Of a DNA stretch of 64,000 bases, positions 57,249-64,000 are shown one piece after another. A program made the translations under genes and the position numbers. The DNA lies in NCBI RefSeq assembly GCF_003854275.1, contig NZ_QTQP01000013.1, positions 103,600-167,599 on the forward strand, read 5' to 3'. The stretch comes from Burkholderia sp. Bp8963 (GTDB lineage: Bacteria > Pseudomonadota > Gammaproteobacteria > Burkholderiales > Burkholderiaceae). The stretch's first letter is position 1. Every line of letters begins with the position of its first letter. Under the pieces are notes generated by a model. The model saw nothing but the letters and a program-made list of their open reading frames with translations, was not told the origin of the DNA and did not search any database.

Positions 57249-58193
57249 ATGGATCGCCTGCGCGCCTTCGAGGTTTTCGTGACGGTGGTGAGCCGGGGCG
57301 GCTTCGCGCGCGCCGCGGACGCGCTCGGCACGTCGCCCGCTAATGTCACCCGTTATGTGAATGAACTGGAGGCACATCTAGGCACGCGCTTGTTGAATCG
57401 CTCGTCGCGCACGCTTTCTCTTACCGAGGGCGGCGAGACGCTTTACGCCCGTTGCAAGTCGATCCTCGACGACGTTGCCGAGACCGAGGGTCTGGTGTCA
57501 TCGGCGTCAGTCGAGCCGCGCGGACGGCTACGCATCAATGCCCCCGTAAGCTTCGGCATTTTGTATCTGGCGCCGTTGTGGCCTGAGTTCATGCGGAAAT
57601 ACCCGGGAATCGAGCTCGACGTTGGCCTGATCGACCGCGTCGTCGATATCGTGGATGAAGGCTACGATCTCGCCATTCGTATCTCACGCGCCGGTTCGAC
57701 CAGTCATGCGGCCCGCAAGCTGGCGACGTCGCAAAACATCCTGTGTGCGTCGCCGGCCTATCTGGCTCGTTTCGGCGTTCCGGCAGGTCCAGCGGACCTG
57801 GTCGGGCACCGCGGTATCGGCTATACGTATGCGGCCACGGGCGACGACTGGCAACTGATCGACGCGCGCGGCAAGCTTCACTCGGTGAAGGTCGACTGTC
57901 ACATGCATACCAACAACGGCGATACGGCACGCACAGCCGCCCTCGCCGGACACGGCTTGATCTGGCAGCCCACTTTCCTGATCGGCAACGATCTCCGCGA
58001 AGGTCGGCTCGTTCATGTGTTGCCTGAGTACCGCTTGCCGGATATCGACATACTCGCGCTGTATCCGAGCCGTCGGCATCTGAGTGCCAGAGTGCGCGTC
58101 ATGATCGATTACCTGGTCGATGCGTTCGGTGGCGTGCCCCCTTGGGACCGGAATGACGGAAATTGGGCAGGCGCCACGCCGGTGACGAATTGA
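57249..58193 (+). CDS. LysR-family transcriptional regulator
   Basis: 314 residues. It has an N-terminal winged helix (MDRLRAFEVFVTVVSRGGFARAADALGTSPANVTRYVNELEAHLGTRLLNRSSRTLSLTEGG-type arrangement) and a periplasmic-binding-like effector domain (GRLRINAPVSFG, YDLAIRI, LCASPAYL, HTNNGDTARTAALAGHGL). It is closest in style to the CrgA/AaeR-type subgroup. The ATG at 57249 is preceded by GAGGTG; the in-frame GTG at 57228 is less likely. It is divergent from the SDR pair. Confidence 0.9.
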   Translation: MDRLRAFEVFVTVVSRGGFARAADALGTSPANVTRYVNELEAHLGTRLLNRSSRTLSLTEGGETLYARCKSILDDVAETEGLVSSASVEPRGRLRINAPVSFGILYLAPLWPEFMRKYPGIELDVGLIDRVVDIVDEGYDLAIRISRAGSTSHAARKLATSQNILCASPAYLARFGVPAGPADLVGHRGIGYTYAATGDDWQLIDARGKLHSVKVDCHMHTNNGDTARTAALAGHGLIWQPTFLIGNDLREGRLVHVLPEYRLPDIDILALYPSRRHLSARVRVMIDYLVDAFGGVPPWDRNDGNWAGATPVTN

Positions 58194-58501
58194 CAGCTCA
58201 TCCAGAACATGCGTCCGCCATGTTCGCGCATTCAGGTTCAGTGAGTGCGTGATCATTCCGCACCGTCCGCTCCGGGGGCAACATGAGACGACCGCGGATA
58301 GCGCGTCGGCCTTTATCTCGTCGGCCATCACGGAAAGTGGCGGATCGCTGACGCGGTCCGACCATACCGCGACCCGACGGCGTGACTCCAAAAACGTTGG
58401 GAGAGAACCCAAAACCGATGCAGACGCATCCGTCGTTGACTTAGCAGACACCTCGTTGACGACCCACCGAATTCGAATTCAGGAAAACAGGTCAGTCAGC
58501 C
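58194..58501. other. Gap between LysR and HxlR genes
   Basis: No gene or clear signal seen in 308 bases; both flanking genes end here (convergent). Confidence 0.5.
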
Positions 58502-58864
58502 TTAGGCACGCACGCTTGACGCAGCCGATGGAAAGTCTTCACGGCGCTCCGCCCATTTCAGGATCGCGTCCAGTGCCGGGCACAGCGCCTGCCCCCAATC
58601 GGTCAGGCGGTAGTCCACCTTCGGCGGCACCTGGTGATAGACCGTGCGCGTCACAATGCCGTCCTCTTCGAGGCGGCGTAGCTGCTGGGCAAGCATCTTT
58701 TGCGTGATGCCTGGGATCAGCCTCTCCAGGTCCGAAAAGCGTCGCACCTGACCACCGAAAAGGTGAAACAGGATGACCAGCTTCCAACGTCCTTCCAGCA
58801 GCTTGAATGCGGCTTCGACGTCGATCGCAGCGGTCGTGGGAGTGTAGGCTCTTCGGTTGGGCAC
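58502..58864 (-). CDS. HxlR-family transcriptional regulator
   Basis: A 120-residue winged-helix protein of the HxlR/DUF24 family: LLEGRWKLVILFHLFGGQVRRFSDLERLIPGITQKMLAQQLRRLEEDGIV, YHQVPPKVDYRLTDWG. The family Cys near the N-terminus, used for thiol or electrophile sensing, is not obvious here. It is divergent from a small NTF2-like gene and an SDR gene, which are its likely targets. Confidence 0.9.
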   Translation of the reverse strand: MPNRRAYTPTTAAIDVEAAFKLLEGRWKLVILFHLFGGQVRRFSDLERLIPGITQKMLAQQLRRLEEDGIVTRTVYHQVPPKVDYRLTDWGQALCPALDAILKWAERREDFPSAASSVRA

Positions 58865-58872
58865 GGCTTACT

Positions 58873-58883
58873 TACTTTTTAGT
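58873..58883. promoter_or_regulatory. Candidate HxlR operator
   Basis: TACTTTTTAGT lies in the 89-base gap between the divergent genes, next to a second TACT just upstream. HxlR-type proteins often bind TACT(N)nAGTA-like sites. The match is short. Confidence 0.3.
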
Positions 58884-58953
58884 GCGTTCTTGCGATGTGG
58901 TAACTATAGCGCCATCATTGGGACATGCAAACGTGACGTTCAGGAAAAGTCCG

Positions 58954-59280
58954 ATGAACATGACCCTGCCCCCGCCACTGGATGTCTATCTGAACGCGGA
59001 AGCCACCAGCGACACCGCTCCTCTCGCGAACTGTTTCGCTGCCGATGCCGTCGTGCGCGACGAGGGCCGCACTATCGAGGGGCTCGAAGCCATCCAGGCC
59101 TGGAAGAAAGACGCCAAATCCCGGTACCAATACAACGTCGAGCCGTTGGACCTGTCCCAAGATGGCGCCGCCGTGACGATGCGCGCCAGGCTCACCGGCG
59201 ACTTCCCCGGTAGCCCGGTCGAACTGACCTACACGTTTGTCCTAGCCGGCGGCAAGATCGCGTCTCTGGAGATTCACTGA
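58954..59280 (+). CDS. Nuclear transport factor 2-like (SnoaL-type) protein
   Basis: A 108-residue protein with the cone-shaped NTF2-like pattern: helix, [36 protein letters not shown] segment, then beta strands ([38 protein letters not shown]). The family includes small isomerases, cyclases and carriers; substrate unknown. The ATG at 58954 follows an AGGA. The stop shares its last base with the ATG of the SDR gene (TGATG), indicating coupling. Confidence 0.82.
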   Translation: MNMTLPPPLDVYLNAEATSDTAPLANCFAADAVVRDEGRTIEGLEAIQAWKKDAKSRYQYNVEPLDLSQDGAAVTMRARLTGDFPGSPVELTYTFVLAGGKIASLEIH

Positions 59281-60059
59281 TGAGCGCCGCACTTGAACTT
59301 CAGGGCCTTCGGGCGCTTGTCACAGGCGGGACCAAAGGAGTCGGTAAAGCCGTTGTCGCGCAACTTTGCGAGGCCGGCGCGAACGTCCTTGCGACGGCAC
59401 GTTCGCGTCCCGATGACCTTTCCGAAGAACGGTTCATCGGTGCGGACATCACGACGGCCGAGGGCTGTAAAACCATTGTCGACGCCGTGCTCGAACGGCT
59501 CGGCGGCGTCGATATAATCGCGCACGTGGCGGGTGGCTCATCTGCGCCGGCGGGTGGCTTCAGGGTGCTCGACGACGACGAATGGAACAAGGCATTGAGC
59601 CTGAACCTGTTCCCGGCAGTGCGCATCGATCGCGCGCTGTTGCCCTTGATGGTCGAGCAGCGCTCGGGCGTCATCGTCCACGTCACATCGATCCAGCGGC
59701 AGTTACCGTTGACGGAGGCCACGATTGCCTATGCCGCCGCCAAGGCTGCCCTGTCGAACTACAGCAAAGCCTTGTCCAAGGAAGTCAGTCCGAAAGGCGT
59801 TCGGGTCGTGCGTGTCTCCCCGGGCTGGGTCGAGACGGATGCCGCCGCGAGTCTCGTTGCTGAGATCGCCCGGCAGAACGGCATCGGCACGGAAGGCGCC
59901 CGCAAGATCATCATGGATTCGCTCGGGGGCATTCCGCTCGGCCGGCCATGCTCTCCCCGAGAAGTCGCAGAACTCATCGGTTTCCTCGTCTCTGCGCGGG
60001 CCAGCGCCATCACCGGCACTGAGTACGTCATCGACGGCGGAACCGTTCCGACTGCGTGA
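59280..60059 (+). CDS. SDR-family oxidoreductase
   Basis: A 259-residue [16 protein letters not shown] cofactor motif, [16 protein letters not shown], the Ser in [19 protein letters not shown] (YxxxK) and YVIDGGT at the C-terminus. The substrate-binding loop ([11 protein letters not shown]) is like that in SDRs acting on small oxo-acid or aromatic compounds. It is translationally coupled to the NTF2-like gene and divergent from HxlR. Substrate unknown. Confidence 0.88.
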   Translation: MSAALELQGLRALVTGGTKGVGKAVVAQLCEAGANVLATARSRPDDLSEERFIGADITTAEGCKTIVDAVLERLGGVDIIAHVAGGSSAPAGGFRVLDDDEWNKALSLNLFPAVRIDRALLPLMVEQRSGVIVHVTSIQRQLPLTEATIAYAAAKAALSNYSKALSKEVSPKGVRVVRVSPGWVETDAAASLVAEIARQNGIGTEGARKIIMDSLGGIPLGRPCSPREVAELIGFLVSARASAITGTEYVIDGGTVPTA

Positions 60060-60656
60060 TTTGAGCCGCTTGTCGGTGGACCTCGACGTGCTTGGCGTAC
60101 GCGAAGCGCGTTTCGCAGGTAGCTGTTCGCGGTTCCCGTTCAGGCGCCGGCCTTCACGTGGTGTGCCCGCCAAACGAGCCTCTGCCTTTCTGCAGCACGG
60201 CCTCACGGGTGGGCCGGGCATTATTCACCGGCGTCGTCGCACCTGGACGTCAGGTCACACAGCAGGTCACCCTTCGTCCGCAATTCGCGACGCCCTGGAA
60301 TGGCGGACGGCAAGCTCAGAGCGCGATCAGCGACCGTCTCATGTCGAGCCGGGAGCGGACCCGCGAACGCTTCCTCTGAATGGCTCAAACTGGCGGTGGA
60401 TTCAACCGGTCGATGCAACAGTTTGATGGAATCGTTCAGCCGGTGTATCGACCGGTTGAATCCACCGTCACCTTCGGCCGACCGTATCAGGTGGCAGCCG
60501 GCCAGAAAGCGTCGTTCGGGTTCTTCGCTCTTCAGACACTCAAGAGTCCGCTCCAGTTACGCGAGCAGCCGTTCAAACAACTGACTCGACCAAGCAGCGA
60601 AGGGCCGCTCTTGGGCGGAGTATTGGCGCCCGTGACTTCGTAACCCGGGCTCACCA
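60060..60656. other. Gap containing a long hairpin
   Basis: No confident gene in about 600 bases; frames that are open here have no recognisable protein. The notable feature is a long inverted repeat at 60394-60467. Confidence 0.5.
60394..60467. repeat. Inverted repeat with 21-bp perfect arms
   Basis: The left arm (60394-60414) begins CGGTGGATTCAACCGG; the right arm (60447-60467) is its exact reverse complement; the loop is 32 bases. No T-run follows, so a simple terminator is unlikely. It could be the footprint or end of a mobile element. Confidence 0.75.
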
Positions 60657-60989
60657 TCACACCACGTCGATTTCCCGATACCCATTCCGGATCGAGGGAA
60701 TGATATCGACCACCTCGAAATAGGGTACTGAAAACAGTGCGGAATCGCGCAGACGTTCCATCACGCCATAAAACGTGCGCAAGTCACTTGCCTCAAATTG
60801 GGCGACGTCGGTACAGCGCCCGCTGAATGCTTCGGCATCGAAATGGCTGACCCGAACATCGGTACCCGTCAATGCCGTTTCCATGATCGCGGCAGAAAGT
60901 CCGTCGCGATGAGAACGCGACATGGCAAGCCACGCTGGCGTGGTTTTGAGCAGCACAAATACGTTGTAACGGCGAGTCGAATGGTCCAT
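60657..60989 (-). CDS. Darcynin-family protein
   Basis: 110 residues: VFVLLKTTPAWLAMSR near the start, VRVSHFDAEAFSGRCTDVAQFEASDLRTFYGVMERLRDSALFSVPYFEVVDIIPSIRNGYRE-type order matching small darcynin proteins (VKTTPEWL, FYDVEFYSARVTDV, EIVEILPG). The function of the family is not known. It is divergent from a TetR regulator, its likely repressor. Confidence 0.72.
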   Translation of the reverse strand: MDHSTRRYNVFVLLKTTPAWLAMSRSHRDGLSAAIMETALTGTDVRVSHFDAEAFSGRCTDVAQFEASDLRTFYGVMERLRDSALFSVPYFEVVDIIPSIRNGYREIDVV

Positions 60990-61027
60990 GAGTTGGGTCT
61001 TGCAAGAGGTGGCTGGTTCGATCAGTA

Positions 61028-61058
61028 TGTGAGTAATTGCTCGTATTTCATACTCGCA
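61028..61058. promoter_or_regulatory. Candidate TetR operator
   Basis: TGTGAGTA and TACTCGCA form a near-perfect inverted repeat 15 bases apart in the 79-base gap between the divergent darcynin-like and TetR genes. Confidence 0.35.
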
Positions 61059-61068
61059 TTTTTCATTG

Positions 61069-61686
61069 ATGACCGAACTCCTCTCTTATCCGCGTAAACG
61101 GCCACGCCAGGCGCGCTCCGCTGCAATGTTCGAGGTCATTCTCGAAGCTTCTGCTCGCATTGTCGAATCCTCCGGATTCGACGGATTCAACACCAATGCG
61201 GTGGCGGATCTCGCGGGCGTCAGTATTGGCAGCCTTTACCAGTACTTTCCGTCGAAGCACGCCTTGATTGTGGAGTTAATCAGGCGGGGGCGAGCCCAGC
61301 TTACCGACGACGTGATCGAAGCGATTCAGGTGCTACCGGGCGCGGGCCTGGAGGGGCAGATCGATCGGATTATTGAGGCCGCAGTACGACATCAGCTGGA
61401 TCGTCCGGCTTTGGCACGGACGCTTGAATATGCTTCGACAATGATTGGAAGTGACCTTGAAGCGGATCAGCTTCAGCGCGAACTTGAAACAAGGGTGGCC
61501 GATCTGCTGCATCGGCATGGCATTCCTGACGAGATGGTGGCGGCTCGCGATATCGTCGCCCTTAGCAAAGGCATGATCAATGCGGCAGGTGTAGCCGGAG
61601 AATCCGATAAAGCTGCGCTGAAGCAGCGTGTCAGACGGGCGGTGTTCGGGTATCTGGGATTGGCAAGAGCACCGCAAGGGGCGTGA
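61069..61686 (+). CDS. TetR-family transcriptional regulator
   Basis: 205 residues: the DNA-binding domain reads PRQARSAAMFEVILEASARIVESSGFDGFNTNAVADLAGVSIGSLYQYFPSKHALIVEL-like, with the TetR YxYFPSK signature, followed by a helical ligand domain. The start is taken at ATG 61069 (a TTG lies one codon earlier). It is divergent from the darcynin-like gene. Confidence 0.9.
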   Translation: MTELLSYPRKRPRQARSAAMFEVILEASARIVESSGFDGFNTNAVADLAGVSIGSLYQYFPSKHALIVELIRRGRAQLTDDVIEAIQVLPGAGLEGQIDRIIEAAVRHQLDRPALARTLEYASTMIGSDLEADQLQRELETRVADLLHRHGIPDEMVAARDIVALSKGMINAAGVAGESDKAALKQRVRRAVFGYLGLARAPQGA

Positions 61687-61964
61687 GAGGTCGTTTTTTC
61701 CGCGAAAGTGGCCACTGATCTCGCGCGAACGCCGTTGGCTGCTTCGGGTCGACAGTACGCATTCGCTGGCAGTGACATCAGACATTCGCGGCCGCGGTGG
61801 TCCGAATGTCCGGACAGCGACCTGTAGCTGCCTCAACGCTTCACTTCCCCGAACGTCCGCTAAGGCCGAGGTCCGGTCCGAAACCGACAGGCAACTGTCG
61901 GCCAGAAGCGGTCGTACGCGGCCTACAGACAGACGACTGCCACCGCGCCAAAAGTGGACGTTCC

Positions 61965-62387
61965 TTAGGCCTTCGGCACCTTCACGTGCCGTGCTATGTC
62001 GGAAAGACGCATTTTCGCGAGACGCCGGAGCAATTCGTCCTCTGCCGAACTCAGTGCATCGTCGAGGAACCGGTTGACTGCTGACTCCACCGGGCAGGCC
62101 GGATTGTCGTCCGCCGTACCGATTGCGAATGCGCTCTTGGGTGCTATAGCCGCATATATGTCACGCACGGTGAGATCGCCGAGTTCACGACAGAGAGCCC
62201 AGCCTCCCCCCGGTCCGACGATCGACTCTACATAACCGGCCGCACGCAGCGCAGCCATAGTGCGTCGAACCAGCGACGGCTGAGTGTGTAGCATTTGCGC
62301 GATCGTCTCGGAGGTGGTTGTGCCGCCGCGCAGGTGCATGTGTACGAGTACGTGAAGAAGCCGGGCCAGCCGTATATCTCGTTGCAT
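61965..62387 (-). CDS. Rrf2-family transcriptional regulator
   Basis: 140 residues: LARLLHVLVHMHL, then TTTSETIAQMLHTQPSLVRRTMAALRAAGYVES and GPGGGWALCRELGDLTVRDIYAAI, a typical Rrf2 winged helix. Members that hold an Fe-S cluster (IscR, NsrR) have three closely spaced Cys; here only a single Cys (NPACPVE) occurs in that region, so this is a YwnA/CymR-like non-cluster member. It is divergent from the epoxide-hydrolase-like gene. Confidence 0.88.
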   Translation of the reverse strand: MQRDIRLARLLHVLVHMHLRGGTTTSETIAQMLHTQPSLVRRTMAALRAAGYVESIVGPGGGWALCRELGDLTVRDIYAAIAPKSAFAIGTADDNPACPVESAVNRFLDDALSSAEDELLRRLAKMRLSDIARHVKVPKA

Positions 62388-62408
62388 GTTTTTTGAAGCA
62401 AGCTATTC

Positions 62409-62425
62409 GTGACATTTGATGTTAC
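62409..62425. promoter_or_regulatory. Candidate Rrf2 operator
   Basis: GTGACATTTGATGTTAC is a 17-base near-perfect palindrome (GTnACAT-N3-ATGTnAC) in the 76-base gap between the divergent Rrf2 and hydrolase genes. Its position would let it overlap both promoters. Confidence 0.5.
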
Positions 62426-62463
62426 GATTTCGCGTGACTTAAGGCAACCATCGGAGCGCGATC

Positions 62464-63438
62464 GTGTACGCATTTACTCAGTCCTTCATCGAAACCAATG
62501 GCGTCCGCCTGAGCGTCGCCGCCCAAGGAGCGGGGCCGCTAGTCCTGCTTCTTCATGGGTTTCCTGAGACGTCGTACGCGTGGCGACACCAATTGGCGGG
62601 CTTGTCGAATGCAGGATTTCGCGCAGTCGCACCGGATCTGCGGGGCTTCGGACTCAGCGATTGTCCGATTGAACCGGGGCGGTATACGACGCTCGACATC
62701 ATCGGTGACCTCGTCGGGATCATGGACACGCTCGGAGAGACAAAGGCTGTCGTGGTGGGAAATGACTGGGGCGCAACCATTGCGTGGCAGGCCGCGCTGT
62801 TGCGCCCCGACCGCTTTCGCGCTGTCGTCGCGCTCGGGGTTCCCATGATGGACCGAGCCCCGATCGCGCCGAGCCGGATATTTCCGCAAACTGAACAAGC
62901 GTGGTTTTACACGCATTACTTTTCTCAACCGGGGCAAGCCGAGAGCGAACTCGAGCTCGACGTTGCCGCTACACTGCGTAAGCTTTATTTCTGGGCATCA
63001 GGGGACGCCGGCCCGCGCGACCAGAAAACACCCAATCCTTTCGGACTCGTTGCGCGGCAGGCGGGACTCCTCGGCGCTTTGCCTGAACCTGCGTCGCCAC
63101 CCACATGGCTCGATAAGGCCGACTTCGACGCTTTTGTGCGGGCATACGAGGCGTCGGGGTTTCGCGGCGGGCTGAACTATTACCGCAATCTCGACCGTAA
63201 CTGGGAATTGCAGGCAGCCTTCAATGGCCTGCCTGTCCAAACTCCCGCCCTTTATCTAGTCGGGGAATACGACACCGGACTAGCGATTCCAGGCATGCAG
63301 GAAATCATCGGCGGCATGCGGAAGCTTGTGCCCCACCTGCGAGATTCTCAAATCATTCAACGAGCGGGTCACTGGCTTCAACAAGAGGCCCCGGACCTCG
63401 TCAACGCCGCTCTGATCGAGTTCCTGCGCAACCTTTAG
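62464..63438 (+). CDS. Alpha/beta hydrolase, epoxide-hydrolase-like
   Basis: A 324-residue alpha/beta-hydrolase. The oxyanion motif is HGFPETSYAWR, the nucleophile elbow is GNDWGA (Asp, typical of epoxide hydrolases and haloalkane dehalogenases), the acid is likely in VGEYDTG and the His in RAGHWLQQEAP. Cap-domain tyrosines in FYTHYF and GLNYYRN fit an epoxide hydrolase. The GTG start has a GGAG 7 bases upstream. It is divergent from Rrf2. Substrate unknown. Confidence 0.86.
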   Translation: MYAFTQSFIETNGVRLSVAAQGAGPLVLLLHGFPETSYAWRHQLAGLSNAGFRAVAPDLRGFGLSDCPIEPGRYTTLDIIGDLVGIMDTLGETKAVVVGNDWGATIAWQAALLRPDRFRAVVALGVPMMDRAPIAPSRIFPQTEQAWFYTHYFSQPGQAESELELDVAATLRKLYFWASGDAGPRDQKTPNPFGLVARQAGLLGALPEPASPPTWLDKADFDAFVRAYEASGFRGGLNYYRNLDRNWELQAAFNGLPVQTPALYLVGEYDTGLAIPGMQEIIGGMRKLVPHLRDSQIIQRAGHWLQQEAPDLVNAALIEFLRNL

Positions 63439-63807
63439 GAGCCGTTGACCGCACGTAGATCTGTATCTGTCGTTCGCTCAAGGGTGAGCAACGGGCGTCT
63501 CGGGTCGTGAGTGTGAGTTCGCTGATGCAGGAAGCTGACGGTCGGCTGCTCGATGCAGCCGCTGACAGCAATCCGCAATATTGCGGACATAGAACCCATC
63601 CCGCCCCAATGTCGGCTAAGGCCGAACTGCTGTCCCCGAGAAGCCGGCTCGGATGTCCGATCAGTTCGGTTACCCGCCCTTGACCCCCTAACAGCGCGGC
63701 CGTCGGCTTCTGGCCGAACCCGGAAGTTCATCGCCTACCGCCGATCCGTGCCCCCTCTTGCCGCACCCAACTTCCGCAGCCGACTCGAAGCAGACCAGGA
63801 ATTATCT
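63439..63807. other. Gap before the ISL3 element
   Basis: No gene seen. It includes the second copy (63711-63729) of the 19-base repeat. Confidence 0.5.
63711..63729 (+). repeat. 19-bp dispersed repeat, copy 2
   Basis: TGGCCGAACCCGGAAGTTC, identical to 55259-55277. Confidence 0.6.
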
Positions 63808-64000
63808 GGCTCTTTTGAAATCTGAATGGGTTATGCGGTATGCGGGTTGATCGAAGTGAAGTCGAGCTTGCCAGCGATCAGGAACAGCACGGTGCGCATA
63901 GTTTCGAAGTTCGTGTAGCCGCGAGCACGTCGTTTGGCGGCCTGAAACAGGCCGTTGATGGCTTCCAGGAACCCGTTGGTCTGACGTGTCTGGGACCAGG
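63808..64000 (-). mobile_element. ISL3-family insertion sequence, right-hand end (partial)
   Basis: The element end begins GGCTCTTTTGAAA, the typical ISL3-family terminal sequence, 23 bases outside the transposase stop codon. The rest lies beyond the window. Confidence 0.75.
63831..64000 (-). CDS. ISL3-family transposase, C-terminal end (partial)
   Basis: The open minus-strand frame codes for QTNGFLEAINGLFQAAKRRA, then RGYTNFETMRTVLFLIAGKLDF, the conserved ISL3 DDE_Tnp_ISL3 C-terminal region containing the catalytic Glu (NGFLEAINGL). The 5' part is outside the window. Confidence 0.82.
   Translation of the reverse strand, partial: WSQTRQTNGFLEAINGLFQAAKRRARGYTNFETMRTVLFLIAGKLDFTSINPHTA

Noticed and set aside
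60394..60467. Transcription terminator for the upstream SDR gene
   Set aside because: The arms are long enough, but the loop is 32 bases and there is no T-run; it also lies 330 bases after the stop.
60092..60643. Small plus-strand genes in the gap after the SDR gene
   Set aside because: Open frames exist but with no ribosome sites, poor codon bias and no recognisable protein.

Overview
The window looks like a chromosomal segment of a Burkholderia species, probably of the cepacia complex. The reasons are the very high GC content with strong G/C bias at third codon positions, dense ATGA-coupled operons, a GlgE/TreS-maltokinase/TreYZ glucan cluster, flavin monooxygenase sulfur-scavenging genes, a SenA/SenB pair, and IS66, ISL3 and recombinase-in-trio mobile elements.

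Layout. 1-5500: the tail of a TonB-dependent receptor and five coupled luciferase-like flavin monooxygenase genes, with a convergent sigma-54 activator (5610-6698). 6860-9787: a family-2 glycosyltransferase and a divergent ProP-type osmolyte transporter. 9871-16012 (minus strand): a tightly coupled three-gene cassette coding for an unrecognised protein, a Tdp1-like HKN phosphodiesterase and a SNF2-type helicase; it resembles an anti-phage or DNA-processing system that I cannot assign to a described type. 16358-21225 (minus strand): a flavohemoprotein remnant, a polysaccharide pyruvyl transferase, an MHYT-domain histidine kinase and a response regulator with a degenerate HD-GYP domain. 21540-39636 (plus strand): glgE, treS-mak, glgB, glgX, treZ, malQ and treY, which together interconvert trehalose, maltose 1-phosphate and branched alpha-glucan. 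39637-41827: senA and senB for selenoneine, with overlapping divergent starts.

From about 42 kb the window becomes mosaic and lower in GC: ddl and vanX-like remnants, DinB, AraC and DUF1330 genes, a scrambled acyl-CoA dehydrogenase, an SMP-30-like secreted protein, and a nest of mobile DNA. There an IS66 relic is cut by a second IS66 (48025-53900), whose tnpC is in turn split by a RIT element (48302-51720) carrying three coupled tyrosine recombinases. The RIT element is flanked by a 5-bp duplication, and its in-silico removal restores the tnpC frame exactly. After truncated genes come small regulator/enzyme pairs: two SDRs with LysR, HxlR with an NTF2-like protein and an SDR, darcynin with TetR, and Rrf2 with an epoxide-hydrolase-like enzyme. 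The window ends in the 3' end of an ISL3-family element.

How the parts work together. The glucan operon can build a branched glucan from trehalose via TreS, maltokinase, GlgE and GlgB, and can return glucan to trehalose via GlgX, TreY and TreZ, with MalQ recycling short maltodextrins. This is a typical stress and osmoprotection module, and ProP nearby would import osmolytes. No glgA, glgP or glgC is present in the window.
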